Program-made: the position numbers and the translations under genes
In this document: positions 1 to 10,119 of the stretch, piece after piece
Position numbering within the stretch: the first letter of the stretch is position 1
Layout of the letters: every line of letters begins with the position of its first letter
The notes under the pieces: model-generated
Seen by the model: only the letters and a program-made list of their open reading frames with translations
Told to the model about the DNA's origin: nothing
Database searches by the model: none
Assembly (NCBI GenBank): GCA_903970445.1
Contig: CAJCIP010000058.1
Span: 109,361 to 173,360, forward strand
From: Verrucomicrobia bacterium Tous-C9LFEB
GTDB taxonomy: Bacteria; Acidobacteriota; Terriglobia; Terriglobales; Acidobacteriaceae
Direction: 5' to 3'
Length of the DNA stretch: 64,000 nt

Positions 1-921
1 CAGGCCATCAAGGATGATGTGGGCGAAACGCTGCGCTGCTCCATCGGCATGGCGCCAAACCGATACCTTGCGAAGATTGCCAGCGACATGCAGAAGCCGG
101 ACGGGCTGATAGGACTACTGCCCTCGCAGCTTCCGCGGGCAATCGCGCACCTGGAATTGCGCGATCTTCCCGGCATAGGAGCGCGCACGGAAACTCGGCT
201 GAATGCGAAAGGTATTCGCACCATGCCGGAGTTGCTTGCGCTTGATCGCAACGGCATGCACAAGCTGTTCGACTCCGTGTGGGGAGACCGCATGTATCAC
301 TGGTTGCGCGGGCACAACACAGGGGACGATGGTGCGCCCGTGCCGAGCGATGTGCAGAAGTCGTTGGGGCACTCGCACGTGCTCGGACCGGAGCATCGCA
401 CGCCGGAAGGCTCATGGGCGGTGGCGCACAAACTGCTGCACAAAGCAGCCATGCGACTACGTATGGAGAAGTTCTTTGCAGGCACGCTTGGGGTGACGAT
501 CAAGTATTCGCTTTCTCGCGAACAGGCCGCGCGTGTGGGAACACGCGTGAAGAAGCACACCAGCGGCATCACGCAAACCGGCTGGGGCATGGAAGCGAGG
601 TTCCGTCCCTGCCAAGACACGCTGTCGTTTCTTCAGGCGCTGCAAGGCATGTGGGCTCAGCGGCCAAATGGTCCGGAGCACCAGAAGCCGTTCTTCGTTG
701 GCGTAACTCTACGCAACCTGATTCCCGAGGACGAGGTTCAGACCATGCTGTTTGAAGAGCCCGGCAATCGCCGTGAGCTGAGTGCGACGATGGACAAGCT
801 CAACTTGAAGTACGGCCACTCAACGCTGCACTTTGCCGGCATGCTCCCCGCGCGTGACTCCGCACCCACACGCATTGCGTTCACGCAGATACCGGTACAG
901 TACGGCGTGGAATATATGTAA
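1..921 (+). CDS. Y-family DNA polymerase (DinB/UmuC type), 5' end outside window
   Basis: The frame is open from base 1, so the N-terminal palm with the first catalytic acidic residues lies outside the window. What remains reads through SIGMAPNRYLAKIASDMQKP, the palm/fingers segment typical of DinB/UmuC polymerases. A helix-hairpin-helix thumb follows (LRDLPGIGARTETRL), then a little-finger (PAD) domain to the stop at 919-921. Members copy damaged templates with low fidelity during translesion synthesis. The little finger is longer and less DinB-like than Pol IV, so a generic Y-family name is safer than dinB. A UmuC-like or ImuB-like assignment cannot be excluded without the missing part. Confidence 0.85.
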   Translation, partial: QAIKDDVGETLRCSIGMAPNRYLAKIASDMQKPDGLIGLLPSQLPRAIAHLELRDLPGIGARTETRLNAKGIRTMPELLALDRNGMHKLFDSVWGDRMYHWLRGHNTGDDGAPVPSDVQKSLGHSHVLGPEHRTPEGSWAVAHKLLHKAAMRLRMEKFFAGTLGVTIKYSLSREQAARVGTRVKKHTSGITQTGWGMEARFRPCQDTLSFLQALQGMWAQRPNGPEHQKPFFVGVTLRNLIPEDEVQTMLFEEPGNRRELSATMDKLNLKYGHSTLHFAGMLPARDSAPTRIAFTQIPVQYGVEYM

Positions 922-1001
922 CTCGCTCCGGCTGCAGAAGCCGGAAGAGTAACCTGAGCTTTGCAGTCTTTGCCTAACCTTTGAACCTTCGGAGCAGCTT
1001 T

Positions 1002-2615
1002 ATGGCATCACGGAATCGCTTTTCCTCTCAGCCCCGCGTCTCTCTTCCTGGCAGTGAAAAGACGGCCTACGACGAGGCATCTACGCCCCTCGCCGTGAGC
1101 GCGATTTCGGTTGCCACGGAGCACGTGCCGGAAGAGCCGATGGACGTCTCGGTGATCGTGAAGCGCAAGGCTCCGCTGGATGCCGCAGCGATTGCAGCAG
1201 GAACACATCCTCATCTCACGCGCGAGGAATACGGTGCGCGCTACGGTGCCGATCCCGCATCGCTGCAGGTCGTGCGCGAGTTTGCGGCCGAGTTTGGCCT
1301 TTCAGTGGAACGCCAGCCCGACACTGACGAGCATTACCGCACGCTGCATCTGACAGGCACGCGGGAGCAGATGGAGAAGGCGTTCGGTTGTTCACTTTCG
1401 ACCGTAGAAACGCGGCACGGCAAGCTGCGCGTGCGCTCAGGCACGATCCAGGTGCCGCAGGAGTTCGCGGAGCATGTCGAGGCCGTGCTCGGTCTGGACA
1501 ATCGTCCGCAGGCCAAGCCGCACAATCGCGTCGCGGTGCCTCACGCCGGCAATGTCTCGTATACGCCAGTGCAGGTGGGCCAGCTCTACGGCTTTCCGGC
1601 AGGCGCGACGGCGAAAGGCCAGACCATCGGCATCATCGAGCTTGGTGGAGGCTATCGGACTACGGATCTCGCCGCGTACTTCAAGACGCTGAATCTACCC
1701 GCGCCCACGGTGACAGCGGTGGCCGTCGACAAAGGCAAGAACACACCCGGCAATGCTTCAGGCGCAGATGGCGAGGTGATGCTGGACATCGAGGTTTGCG
1801 CGGCTATCGCGCCGGATGCGAAGATCGCCGTCTATTTCGCGCCAAACACGGACCAGGGTTTTATCGACGCCATCTCTTCCGCGGTGCACGACACGAAGAA
1901 CAAGCCTAGCGTGATCTCCATCAGTTGGGGCGGCCCGGAAAGCTCGTGGACCTCGCAATCGCTGACAGCGCTGGACCAGGCCTGCCAGTCGGCGGCAGCG
2001 CTCGGGGTCACGATCACGGTGGCTGCTGGTGACGATGGCTCAACCGATGGCGGCACCGGCAACAACGTGGACTTTCCTGCCTCAAGCCCGCATGTGCTGG
2101 CCTGCGGCGGCACCAAGCTTACCGGAAGTGGAACCAAGATCACGAGCGAAGTCGTGTGGAACGAGCTGACCGCACAGGAAGGCGCCACCGGCGGCGGCGT
2201 CAGCGCGGTATGGGCGCGGCCCGCATGGCAAGCCAACGCCAACGTGCCGAAGCCTGCGGGAACTTCAGGTGGCCGCGGAGTACCGGACGTCGCGGGTGAC
2301 GCTGATCCCAGCACTGGCTACACGATCCGCGTCGACGGCGAAACCGCAGTCATCGGCGGCACAAGCGCTGTCGCGCCGCTGTGGGCAGGACTGATTGCTT
2401 TGGCGAACGCACAGAACAAGAAGGCTGCCGGGTTCATCAATCCCGCGATCTACGCTGCCAGTGCGAAGTCTGCATTCAACGACATCACGTCAGGCAACAA
2501 CGGCAGCTTCAAGGCCGGCACGGGCTGGGATGCGTGCACGGGGCTCGGAAGCCCGATCGGCACGAAGGTGATCCAGTTGCTCGGTATGGCAGCGGTGTCG
2601 ACTTCCAAACACTAA
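1002..2615 (+). CDS. S53 family (kumamolisin/sedolisin) serine-carboxyl peptidase
   Basis: 537 residues. Residues 1-180 form the pro-kumamolisin activation domain and the rest the subtilisin-fold peptidase. The Glu-Asp-Ser triad is visible: E258 and D262 in GEVMLDIE, S455 in GGTSAVAP; the oxyanion Asp is D344 in AAGDDGS. The E-to-D spacing of 86 matches kumamolisin. Such enzymes are acid-active endopeptidases that process themselves and degrade extracellular protein. No classical signal peptide is seen, as in other kumamolisins, so the export route is unknown. ATG at 1002 is chosen over an in-frame TTG at 981 because GGAG at 991-994 is well spaced before it. Confidence 0.93.
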   Translation: MASRNRFSSQPRVSLPGSEKTAYDEASTPLAVSAISVATEHVPEEPMDVSVIVKRKAPLDAAAIAAGTHPHLTREEYGARYGADPASLQVVREFAAEFGLSVERQPDTDEHYRTLHLTGTREQMEKAFGCSLSTVETRHGKLRVRSGTIQVPQEFAEHVEAVLGLDNRPQAKPHNRVAVPHAGNVSYTPVQVGQLYGFPAGATAKGQTIGIIELGGGYRTTDLAAYFKTLNLPAPTVTAVAVDKGKNTPGNASGADGEVMLDIEVCAAIAPDAKIAVYFAPNTDQGFIDAISSAVHDTKNKPSVISISWGGPESSWTSQSLTALDQACQSAAALGVTITVAAGDDGSTDGGTGNNVDFPASSPHVLACGGTKLTGSGTKITSEVVWNELTAQEGATGGGVSAVWARPAWQANANVPKPAGTSGGRGVPDVAGDADPSTGYTIRVDGETAVIGGTSAVAPLWAGLIALANAQNKKAAGFINPAIYAASAKSAFNDITSGNNGSFKAGTGWDACTGLGSPIGTKVIQLLGMAAVSTSKH

Positions 2616-2769
2616 TTCCACTGCGGCAAACCAGCGGTACTTTGTCTCCGTGCCTTTTCTCTCGCCCATGACAAACGTCACCTCCCTTCGCTGACGACCT
2701 TCACTGCTTTGTGCTTTAGCTTCCTTGCATACTCACTCTTGTAGTCGAGCAATCAAACGAGGGACGCGC

Positions 2770-3735
2770 ATGCACGAAATACTCGAAGCTTCCGAAGTCG
2801 TACCGCAGCCTTCGCAACCCGCCAAAGACGCGGTGGCCACTCTCACCAACATCACCAAGCGCTACGCCAACGGCGTTGTTGCGCTTGACGGCCTTTCGCT
2901 TTCGTTGCATCCCGGCGAGATCGTTGCTCTGCTCGGTCCCAATGGTGCGGGTAAATCGACGGCAGTGAAGCTGATGATGGGGCTCAGCTCGCCTACATCG
3001 GGCACGGCTCGCATTTTCGGGCTTGATCCTCGGAACACCGCCGCACGCCTGCGTACTGGCGTCATGCTTCAGATCGGCCGCGCTCCCGAAATGCTCCGCG
3101 TGCGCGAGCATCTCATGATCTTCCGCGGCTACTATGCGAACCCCATGCCTTACGCCGACATCATCAAGGCCGCTGGCCTGGAAGGAATTGAAGAGCGTTT
3201 CTTTGGTGAGTTATCCGGTGGGCAAAAACAGCGGGTGCTGTTTGGCATTGCACTTGCCGGTGACCCCGACCTCATCTTCCTCGACGAGCCTACTGTCGGC
3301 CTCGACATCGAAGCGCGGCGGCTCATGTGGGCGGAAATACGCGCTCTTGCCGCTCGCGGCAAGACGGTGCTGCTCACCACGCACTATCTGGAAGAAGCCG
3401 ACGCGCTGGCGCACCGCATCATCGTCATCAACAACGGCAAGGTTGTCTGTGAAGGCACGCCGAACGAGGTGAAGTCGCGCGGCACATCCGGCGCCGCCGG
3501 TTCTACGGGCGCAGTCAGGATCATTCGTTGCGTTACTACGCTCACCGCGAACCACCTGCTCGCTATACCTTCTGTGAGCCACGTTGAAGTGAATGGAAAC
3601 TTTGTCACCATCACCAGCGAGCAGGCCGAAGCCACCCTCCGGGAAATGCTCGCGCTGGATCAGAGTCTTCACTCGCTCGAGGTGCAGCGGCCTGCCCTTG
3701 AAGATGCCTTCCTTGCGCTTACTTCCAACAATTAG
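2770..3735 (+). CDS. ABC-2 type exporter, ATP-binding subunit
   Basis: 321 residues with a complete ABC ATPase domain: Walker A GPNGAGKST, Q-loop, signature LSGGQKQR, Walker B LIFLDEPT and H-loop TTHY. A C-terminal extension of about 90 residues (DUF4162-like position) is typical of drug/lipid exporter ATPases such as CcmA/NatA/DrrA. ATG 2770 has GAGGG six bases upstream; an in-frame TTG at 2725 is less likely. The ABC-2 permease follows 56 bp downstream, then a DesK-like kinase and a NarL-type regulator. This arrangement is common for envelope-stress or drug exporters controlled by their own two-component system. The substrate is not predictable. Confidence 0.92.
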   Translation: MHEILEASEVVPQPSQPAKDAVATLTNITKRYANGVVALDGLSLSLHPGEIVALLGPNGAGKSTAVKLMMGLSSPTSGTARIFGLDPRNTAARLRTGVMLQIGRAPEMLRVREHLMIFRGYYANPMPYADIIKAAGLEGIEERFFGELSGGQKQRVLFGIALAGDPDLIFLDEPTVGLDIEARRLMWAEIRALAARGKTVLLTTHYLEEADALAHRIIVINNGKVVCEGTPNEVKSRGTSGAAGSTGAVRIIRCVTTLTANHLLAIPSVSHVEVNGNFVTITSEQAEATLREMLALDQSLHSLEVQRPALEDAFLALTSNN

Positions 3736-3791
3736 CACCATGCTCTGACTCGCGTTTGCTTCTGCCACCAATTCTGATGTGAGGTATTCCA

Positions 3792-4595
3792 ATGTCTACC
3801 GCCGCTCTTCTCTTGCCAAGCGCGAACCGCCGTCCCAACGCTGTCGGTATCTTCCTTACCGAGATTCGTTTTGAAGTTCTTCGTTCTTTGCGCACTCGTG
3901 TCTACTCGCTTTCCGCGATTGGCTTTCCCGTCATGTTCTATTGCCTCTTCGGCTTGCTCATGAATCGCGATGTCACCGTGGGCAACGGTGTACTGCTAGC
4001 GAAGTACCTGCTTGGCGGCTATTCCGTATTTGGCTCGCTCGGCGCGGCTATCTTCGGCATCGGCGTAGGCGTCGCGCTGGACCGCAGCGCCGGCTGGCTG
4101 GAGCTGAAACGCGCCAGCCCCATGCCGACGCTTGCCTACGTATCTTCCAAATGCGCGATGGCGGTGGTCTTTAGCCTCATCATCGTTTGCGTGCTTACCG
4201 CGCTCGGTATTGCTTTTGGTCATGTCCATCTCACATTTCACGAGTTCATCAGCATCGCCGGGCTCGCCGTAGCTGGAAGCATCCCATTCTCCTGCCTTGG
4301 GCTTGCTATGGCGTTCCTTATTCCGCCCAACGCCGCCGGCGGCGTCGCCAACCTTGTGTATCTTCCAATGAGCTTCCTCTCCGGATTGTGGGTACCTCTG
4401 AGATTTCTGCCCAAGTTCCTACAGAACATCGCCCCCGCGTTCCCCACATACCACCTCGCACAGCTTATGTATGCCTCGCTCGGAGCGCCCTCCTGGGGAA
4501 CCGTGCTGACCCATGTGATCGGCTTGCTCAGCTTCACCGCACTGATGGCCGGCATCACCTACGTTGCTTTCCGGCGCGCGGAACAGAACTCCTGA
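3792..4595 (+). CDS. ABC-2 type transporter permease
   Basis: 267 residues, about six hydrophobic helices, with the ABC-2 membrane domain layout: a cytoplasmic N-terminus, a long helical hairpin near residue 70, and a conserved region around YLPMSFLSGLWVPL before the last helices. It is the membrane partner of the ATPase encoded just upstream and probably works as a homodimer with two ATPase copies. The stop TGA (4593-4595) shares its last base with an ATG that would extend the next gene, so translational coupling to the kinase is possible. Confidence 0.88.
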   Translation: MSTAALLLPSANRRPNAVGIFLTEIRFEVLRSLRTRVYSLSAIGFPVMFYCLFGLLMNRDVTVGNGVLLAKYLLGGYSVFGSLGAAIFGIGVGVALDRSAGWLELKRASPMPTLAYVSSKCAMAVVFSLIIVCVLTALGIAFGHVHLTFHEFISIAGLAVAGSIPFSCLGLAMAFLIPPNAAGGVANLVYLPMSFLSGLWVPLRFLPKFLQNIAPAFPTYHLAQLMYASLGAPSWGTVLTHVIGLLSFTALMAGITYVAFRRAEQNS

Positions 4596-4693
4596 TGCGA
4601 GATCGCGAGAGACGGGATGCGATCATAGCTCGCCAACTGGCTCTCGAATCTTTTCCCTCTTCCGCAGTACACTCATTCCCAAACGGGCAAACC

Positions 4694-5842
4694 ATGGCCG
4701 CCACCGACCCAATCTCGCAACAACAACAGCGCAAGTGGGCATGGCTATGGCTTGCCTACTCGGGCTTCATCTTTCTCGATCCCATCTTCGATCCCAGCCT
4801 GGCACTATGGCTTGGCACCCTCGCTGTCCTCGCTGTCTTCCTTGCGATCTTTGCTCTCTACGTCAACGCTACGGACGCCGGCTCGCCCTTCCGTTACGGC
4901 ATGATCGCCGCTACCTTTACCCTTGGGCTTCTCGCTTTTCCTTGGAATCAGGGCGCTTCCTGCCTCTTTATTTATGCTGCGTCTTTCCTTCCCTTCGCGA
5001 TAGTCTCTGTCCGCCGCGTTGTTCTACTCATCCTGGCTGAGTGCCTCGGTGTCTTCGCCGAGGGTTGGTACTTCACCGTACATGTCCGTCCGCAGACGAC
5101 GTTCCACGTCGGCTGGCCGAACACCGTCGTCGCCATCTTTCTGATGATCGTCATCGGCGGGGCTAATATCTTGTTTGCTGAGCAGAAGCGAGCCGAATGC
5201 AAGCTCCGCGAAGCCCAGGCAGAAAACGTTACACTCGCCGCCGTAGCTGAACGCGAACGCATCGCGCGCGATCTGCATGATGTGCTCGGCCACACCTTGA
5301 GTCTGATCGTGCTGAAGGCTGAACTTGCCGGCCGTCTCCTTGACACGCAAACGCAGGCCTCCAGGGAACGCGCACGCGCCGAAATAGGAGATGTGGAGCG
5401 CACCGCACGCACCGCGCTGGCGGAGGTCCGCGAAGCGATTGGCGGCTATCGCTCCAAAGGTCTCGCCGCCGAGATTGAAGCAGCGCGGCGAACACTGGAA
5501 GCCGCAGGAGTCACCTTGAAGACCGATGCTGTCATCACGAATCTCGCAGGCCTCAACGCACAGGAAGAAACGGTGCTTGCACTCGCGATGCGCGAAGCCG
5601 TGACGAACATTGTGCGGCACGCACGAGCGACAACTTGCCGCCTGCGCTTCGCTTCGGAGAACGGTCGGCGCAGACTTGTCGTCGAAGACGATGGACACAA
5701 CACGACACTGCAAGAAGGTAACGGCCTGCGCGGTATGCGTGAGCGCGTAGAGGCGCTGGGCGGCAACGTGCAGCTTGATAGATCGCAGGGAACGCGTCTG
5801 TCTATCGAGCTTCCGCTTGCGTCCGCCGGATTGGCGTCGTGA
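4694..5842 (+). CDS. DesK/NarX-type sensor histidine kinase
   Basis: 382 residues. Residues 15-165 hold four to five membrane helices, followed by a short coiled linker. The HisKA_3 dimerisation motif (ERERIARDLHDVLGH, phospho-acceptor His195) and a HATPase_c domain come next (N-box EAVTNIVRHA, G-box GNGLRGMRERVEALGG). The sensor is membrane-embedded as in DesK, without a clear periplasmic domain. Start choice is open: ATG 4694 begins a hydrophilic N-terminus just before the first helix, while in-frame ATG 4595 overlaps the permease stop and would add 33 residues. The stop overlaps the regulator start (GTGA), indicating an operon with the ABC exporter and its regulator. Confidence 0.9.
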   Translation: MAATDPISQQQQRKWAWLWLAYSGFIFLDPIFDPSLALWLGTLAVLAVFLAIFALYVNATDAGSPFRYGMIAATFTLGLLAFPWNQGASCLFIYAASFLPFAIVSVRRVVLLILAECLGVFAEGWYFTVHVRPQTTFHVGWPNTVVAIFLMIVIGGANILFAEQKRAECKLREAQAENVTLAAVAERERIARDLHDVLGHTLSLIVLKAELAGRLLDTQTQASRERARAEIGDVERTARTALAEVREAIGGYRSKGLAAEIEAARRTLEAAGVTLKTDAVITNLAGLNAQEETVLALAMREAVTNIVRHARATTCRLRFASENGRRRLVVEDDGHNTTLQEGNGLRGMRERVEALGGNVQLDRSQGTRLSIELPLASAGLAS

Positions 5843-6483
5843 GCGCCGCAGTCGGGCAACCGGAGAATGTAGCAACCAAGATTCGCGTGGTGCTCGCCGA
5901 AGACCAAACGATGCTGCGCGGCGCGCTCGCGGCGCTGCTGGAACTTGAGCCGGACATTCAGGTAGTAGCACAGTCTGCCAACGGACGCGAAGCCGAACGC
6001 AAGGTCCGTGAGCTTGCTCCTGATGTTGTGGTGACGGACATCGAGATGCCTGAGATGACGGGCCTCGAACTTGCCGGCCTGTTGAAGGACCAGGGCTCGA
6101 AATCGAAGCTCATCATCCTCACCACCTTCGCCCGGCCGGGATACCTTCGCCGCGCGCTGGAGGCGGGTGCTCGTGGCTACTTGCTCAAAGATCGTCCTGC
6201 AACGGAACTCGCCGAAGCGATACGTCGCGTGCATGCCGGTTTGCGCTATGTAGACCCAGCGCTCGCCGCAGAAGCTTGGAGTGCCGACGACGATCCGCTC
6301 AGCGACCGCGAACGTCAGATTCTGCAGCGCGCCGGTGACGGACGCTCGTCGTTAGAAATTGCAACCGAGCTTCGCCTCTCAGAAGGCACTGTGCGCAACT
6401 ATTTGTCTGAGGCCATCGCAAAACTCGGCGCTGCGAATCGCGTTGATGCAGCACGCATCGCCCGCACGCGCGGGTGGTTGTGA
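5839..6483 (+). CDS. NarL/DesR-type response regulator
   Basis: 214 residues. The receiver domain has acidic pocket E21-D22, phospho-acceptor D67 in VVVTDIEMPEMTG, the switch Thr in TTFARPG and Lys in LLKDR. The C-terminus is a LuxR-type helix-turn-helix (LSDRERQILQRA through IATELRLSEGTVRNYLSEAIAKLG). It is the evident partner of the upstream kinase and probably controls the neighbouring exporter operon. Start GTG 5839 overlaps the kinase stop by four bases (GTGA). Its own stop overlaps the next start the same way, so kinase, regulator and gluQ are translationally coupled. Confidence 0.93.
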   Translation: MSAAVGQPENVATKIRVVLAEDQTMLRGALAALLELEPDIQVVAQSANGREAERKVRELAPDVVVTDIEMPEMTGLELAGLLKDQGSKSKLIILTTFARPGYLRRALEAGARGYLLKDRPATELAEAIRRVHAGLRYVDPALAAEAWSADDDPLSDRERQILQRAGDGRSSLEIATELRLSEGTVRNYLSEAIAKLGAANRVDAARIARTRGWL

Positions 6484-7424
6484 GCGAATACGTCGGCCGT
6501 CTTGCGCCATCGCCAACTGGTCTTCTGCATCTCGGCCACGCCCGCACTTTTTGGACCGCCTTCGAACGCGCCCAAGCGGCGCGCGGCAAGCTCTGGCTGC
6601 GCGATGATGACCTCGACCCGCAGCGTTCACGCACAGACTATGCGACGGCTATGCGCGAAGACCTTCGCTGGCTCGGCATTACCTGGAACGAAGAGACGCG
6701 GCAGAGCGAGCGCCTTGCCGCGTACAGGCAAGCGATGCAGCAGCTCATCGCTTCAGATCTCGTATACGTGTGCCACTGTTCACGACGCGATCTTCAACAA
6801 GCCGCAAGGGCGCCGCATGAAGAAACGGAAGACGAACCGATGTACCGCGGCACATGCCGACCAACTCTAGCAGCGACGAAGTCACGGAGCACCAGCATGG
6901 AGCGTTTGTCGTTTGAGGGAGATGTGCAACCTCAGCATCTGTCATCTCGACCGGACCCTGAGCTCGCCGAAGGGGCAGTGGAGAGACCCCCGCATTTCGC
7001 TTCCGAGCCCGAAATCTGTCTCCAGGCCAATTACCGCTTCCGCGTCCCAGACGATGAACTCATCCGCTTCAACGACGCCAACGCAGGCGCGCAATCATTC
7101 CGCGCGGGCTGCGACAGCACCGCAGACTTCGGTGACTTCCTCGTCTGGCGAAAGGACGGCTTGCCCAGCTATCAACTTGCGTGTGTCGTCGATGATGCGG
7201 CGATGCATATCACCGAAGTTGTTCGCGGGCGCGATCTACTCAAGTCCACTGCGCGGCAGATTCTGCTGCAACGCGCGCTGGATCTATCTACGCCGAGCTA
7301 CTTCCACTGCGATTTAGTGCGGGACGACGCAGGTGTGCGCCTCGCCAAACGCCACGATGCACTCAGCCTTCGCGCTCTACGCGATGCAGGCGCAACGCCT
7401 GAACAGGTACGCTCGATGTTCTAA
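6480..7424 (+). CDS. gluQ: Glutamyl-Q tRNA(Asp) synthetase
   Basis: 314 residues. It is a truncated glutamyl-tRNA synthetase-like enzyme without an anticodon-binding domain; the family attaches glutamate to queuosine at position 34 of tRNA(Asp). Seen: HIGH-type motif in APSPTGLLHLGHART, zinc-site residues in CHCSRRDL and MYRGTC, EIVRG-like VTEVVRG equivalent (ITEVVRG), and a KMSKS-like LAKRHDA. GTG 6480 overlaps the regulator stop (GTGA). A segment of about 50 residues (roughly 131-181), between CRPTLAA and QANYRFRV, has no counterpart in the E. coli enzyme as I know it and is encoded by DNA matching a dispersed intergenic repeat. aspS follows directly. Confidence 0.9.
   Translation: MSEYVGRLAPSPTGLLHLGHARTFWTAFERAQAARGKLWLRDDDLDPQRSRTDYATAMREDLRWLGITWNEETRQSERLAAYRQAMQQLIASDLVYVCHCSRRDLQQAARAPHEETEDEPMYRGTCRPTLAATKSRSTSMERLSFEGDVQPQHLSSRPDPELAEGAVERPPHFASEPEICLQANYRFRVPDDELIRFNDANAGAQSFRAGCDSTADFGDFLVWRKDGLPSYQLACVVDDAAMHITEVVRGRDLLKSTARQILLQRALDLSTPSYFHCDLVRDDAGVRLAKRHDALSLRALRDAGATPEQVRSMF
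6939..7000 (+). repeat. Dispersed palindromic-type repeat copy inside gluQ
   Basis: The DNA reads TGTCATCTCGACCGGACCCT near its left end and GGAGAGACCCCCGCATTTC at its right end. A reverse-strand copy lies between genes at 57551-57626, sharing TCGACCG, CCCTGAGC, GGAGAGACCCC and GCATT in the same order. Here the repeat is read in frame as part of an extra protein segment. Basis: direct comparison within this window. Confidence 0.75.
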
Positions 7425-7472
7425 GCCGGGCTGCGACGGCTTTCTTGCCGAATGCGTGCGATCAGGCTTTCG

Positions 7473-7478
7473 TACAAT
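7473..7478 (+). promoter_or_regulatory. Possible -10 element before aspS
   Basis: TACAAT lies 10 bases before the GTG start chosen for aspS. No well-spaced -35 is seen (TTGCCG is 22 bases upstream, too far). If used, it would give a very short leader and argue for GTG 7488 over ATG 7452 as the start. Confidence 0.35.
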
Positions 7479-7487
7479 AAGCAGATT

Positions 7488-9347
<1,860 letters not shown>

Positions 9348-9402
9348 GCCTGCAACGCATTCTGCATCCTATAGTTGACCGCAACCGCGGTGGAGAACGT
9401 AC

Positions 9403-9927
9403 ATGCAAGGTGCTTTCGTAGCTTCTGTCAACAAGCGGCTGACAGTTTTTGCCGTGGTCTGTGGCTTCGCGTTGGCCGCGAACCTGTCGCTTGTTGCTCA
9501 GAGTTCACAAGCCACACAGGTGGATCGTGCTTTTGTGGCGAAGGTGTCGCAGGGCGGCGCCTATGAAGTTGAAGCGGGCAAAGTTGCTGCTATGCGTGGC
9601 ACTACGCCGGTGATCAAGAACTTCGGGGTGCTTGAGTCGCATGATCATGAAGGCGTCGGTAGCGAGTTGAAGCGCGTTGCCGCAGCCACGGGCGTGCCGA
9701 TTGCTCCAGGACTGAACGCTGAGTTCTCAGCACGGCTCGCGAAACTGAAAACTGTTCCGGCAGACCAGTTCGAGCAGCTCTACGTAGCTGACATGAAGCA
9801 GATTCACAATAAGGACGAGGGGCTCTTTGTTCAAGAAGCTGAGCAGGGTTCTGCGGCCTACAACAGCTTTACGCGCCACACTGCACTGCTGGTGAAGGCG
9901 CATCTCGGCTGGCTCAACACGCTGTAA
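9403..9927 (+). CDS. DUF4142 family secreted protein
   Basis: 174 residues with an N-terminal signal peptide ending near ANLSLVAQS, then a predicted four-helix, ferritin-like DUF4142 domain. Family signs are VIKNFGVLESHDHEGVGSELKRVA and YVADMKQIHNKDEGLF. The family is often annotated only as putative outer membrane or exported protein; a function is not established. GGTGGAG upstream of ATG 9403 supports the start. It stands alone, followed by 190 bp without a gene. Confidence 0.85.
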   Translation: MQGAFVASVNKRLTVFAVVCGFALAANLSLVAQSSQATQVDRAFVAKVSQGGAYEVEAGKVAAMRGTTPVIKNFGVLESHDHEGVGSELKRVAAATGVPIAPGLNAEFSARLAKLKTVPADQFEQLYVADMKQIHNKDEGLFVQEAEQGSAAYNSFTRHTALLVKAHLGWLNTL

Positions 9928-10119
9928 ACAGGAACTTGCTTCTTTCTTCGTCCGCTGACTCTGTTCACGGCCCCTTGATCATTGAAGCGCGCCTCGCCTG
10001 CGTGCTGCCCCGCGTCGTCGCGAGTGCGAGGAGCGGGAGCTCTTTCGAACACTTTTCTTCTCATACGAAGGTAGAGGGCACTGCTGAGCGACGGAGCGAA
10101 ATGTCCGACGGCGGTTCCG

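Noticed and set aside
4187..4693. Long N-terminal extension of the sensor kinase reading into the permease gene
   Set aside because: It overlaps the permease in another frame and reads as Arg-rich noise; only the ATG 4595 alternative is plausible.
7445..7478. Complete sigma-70 promoter TTGCCG...TACAAT before aspS
   Set aside because: The spacer is 22 bases, too long for a standard promoter; only the -10 candidate is kept.
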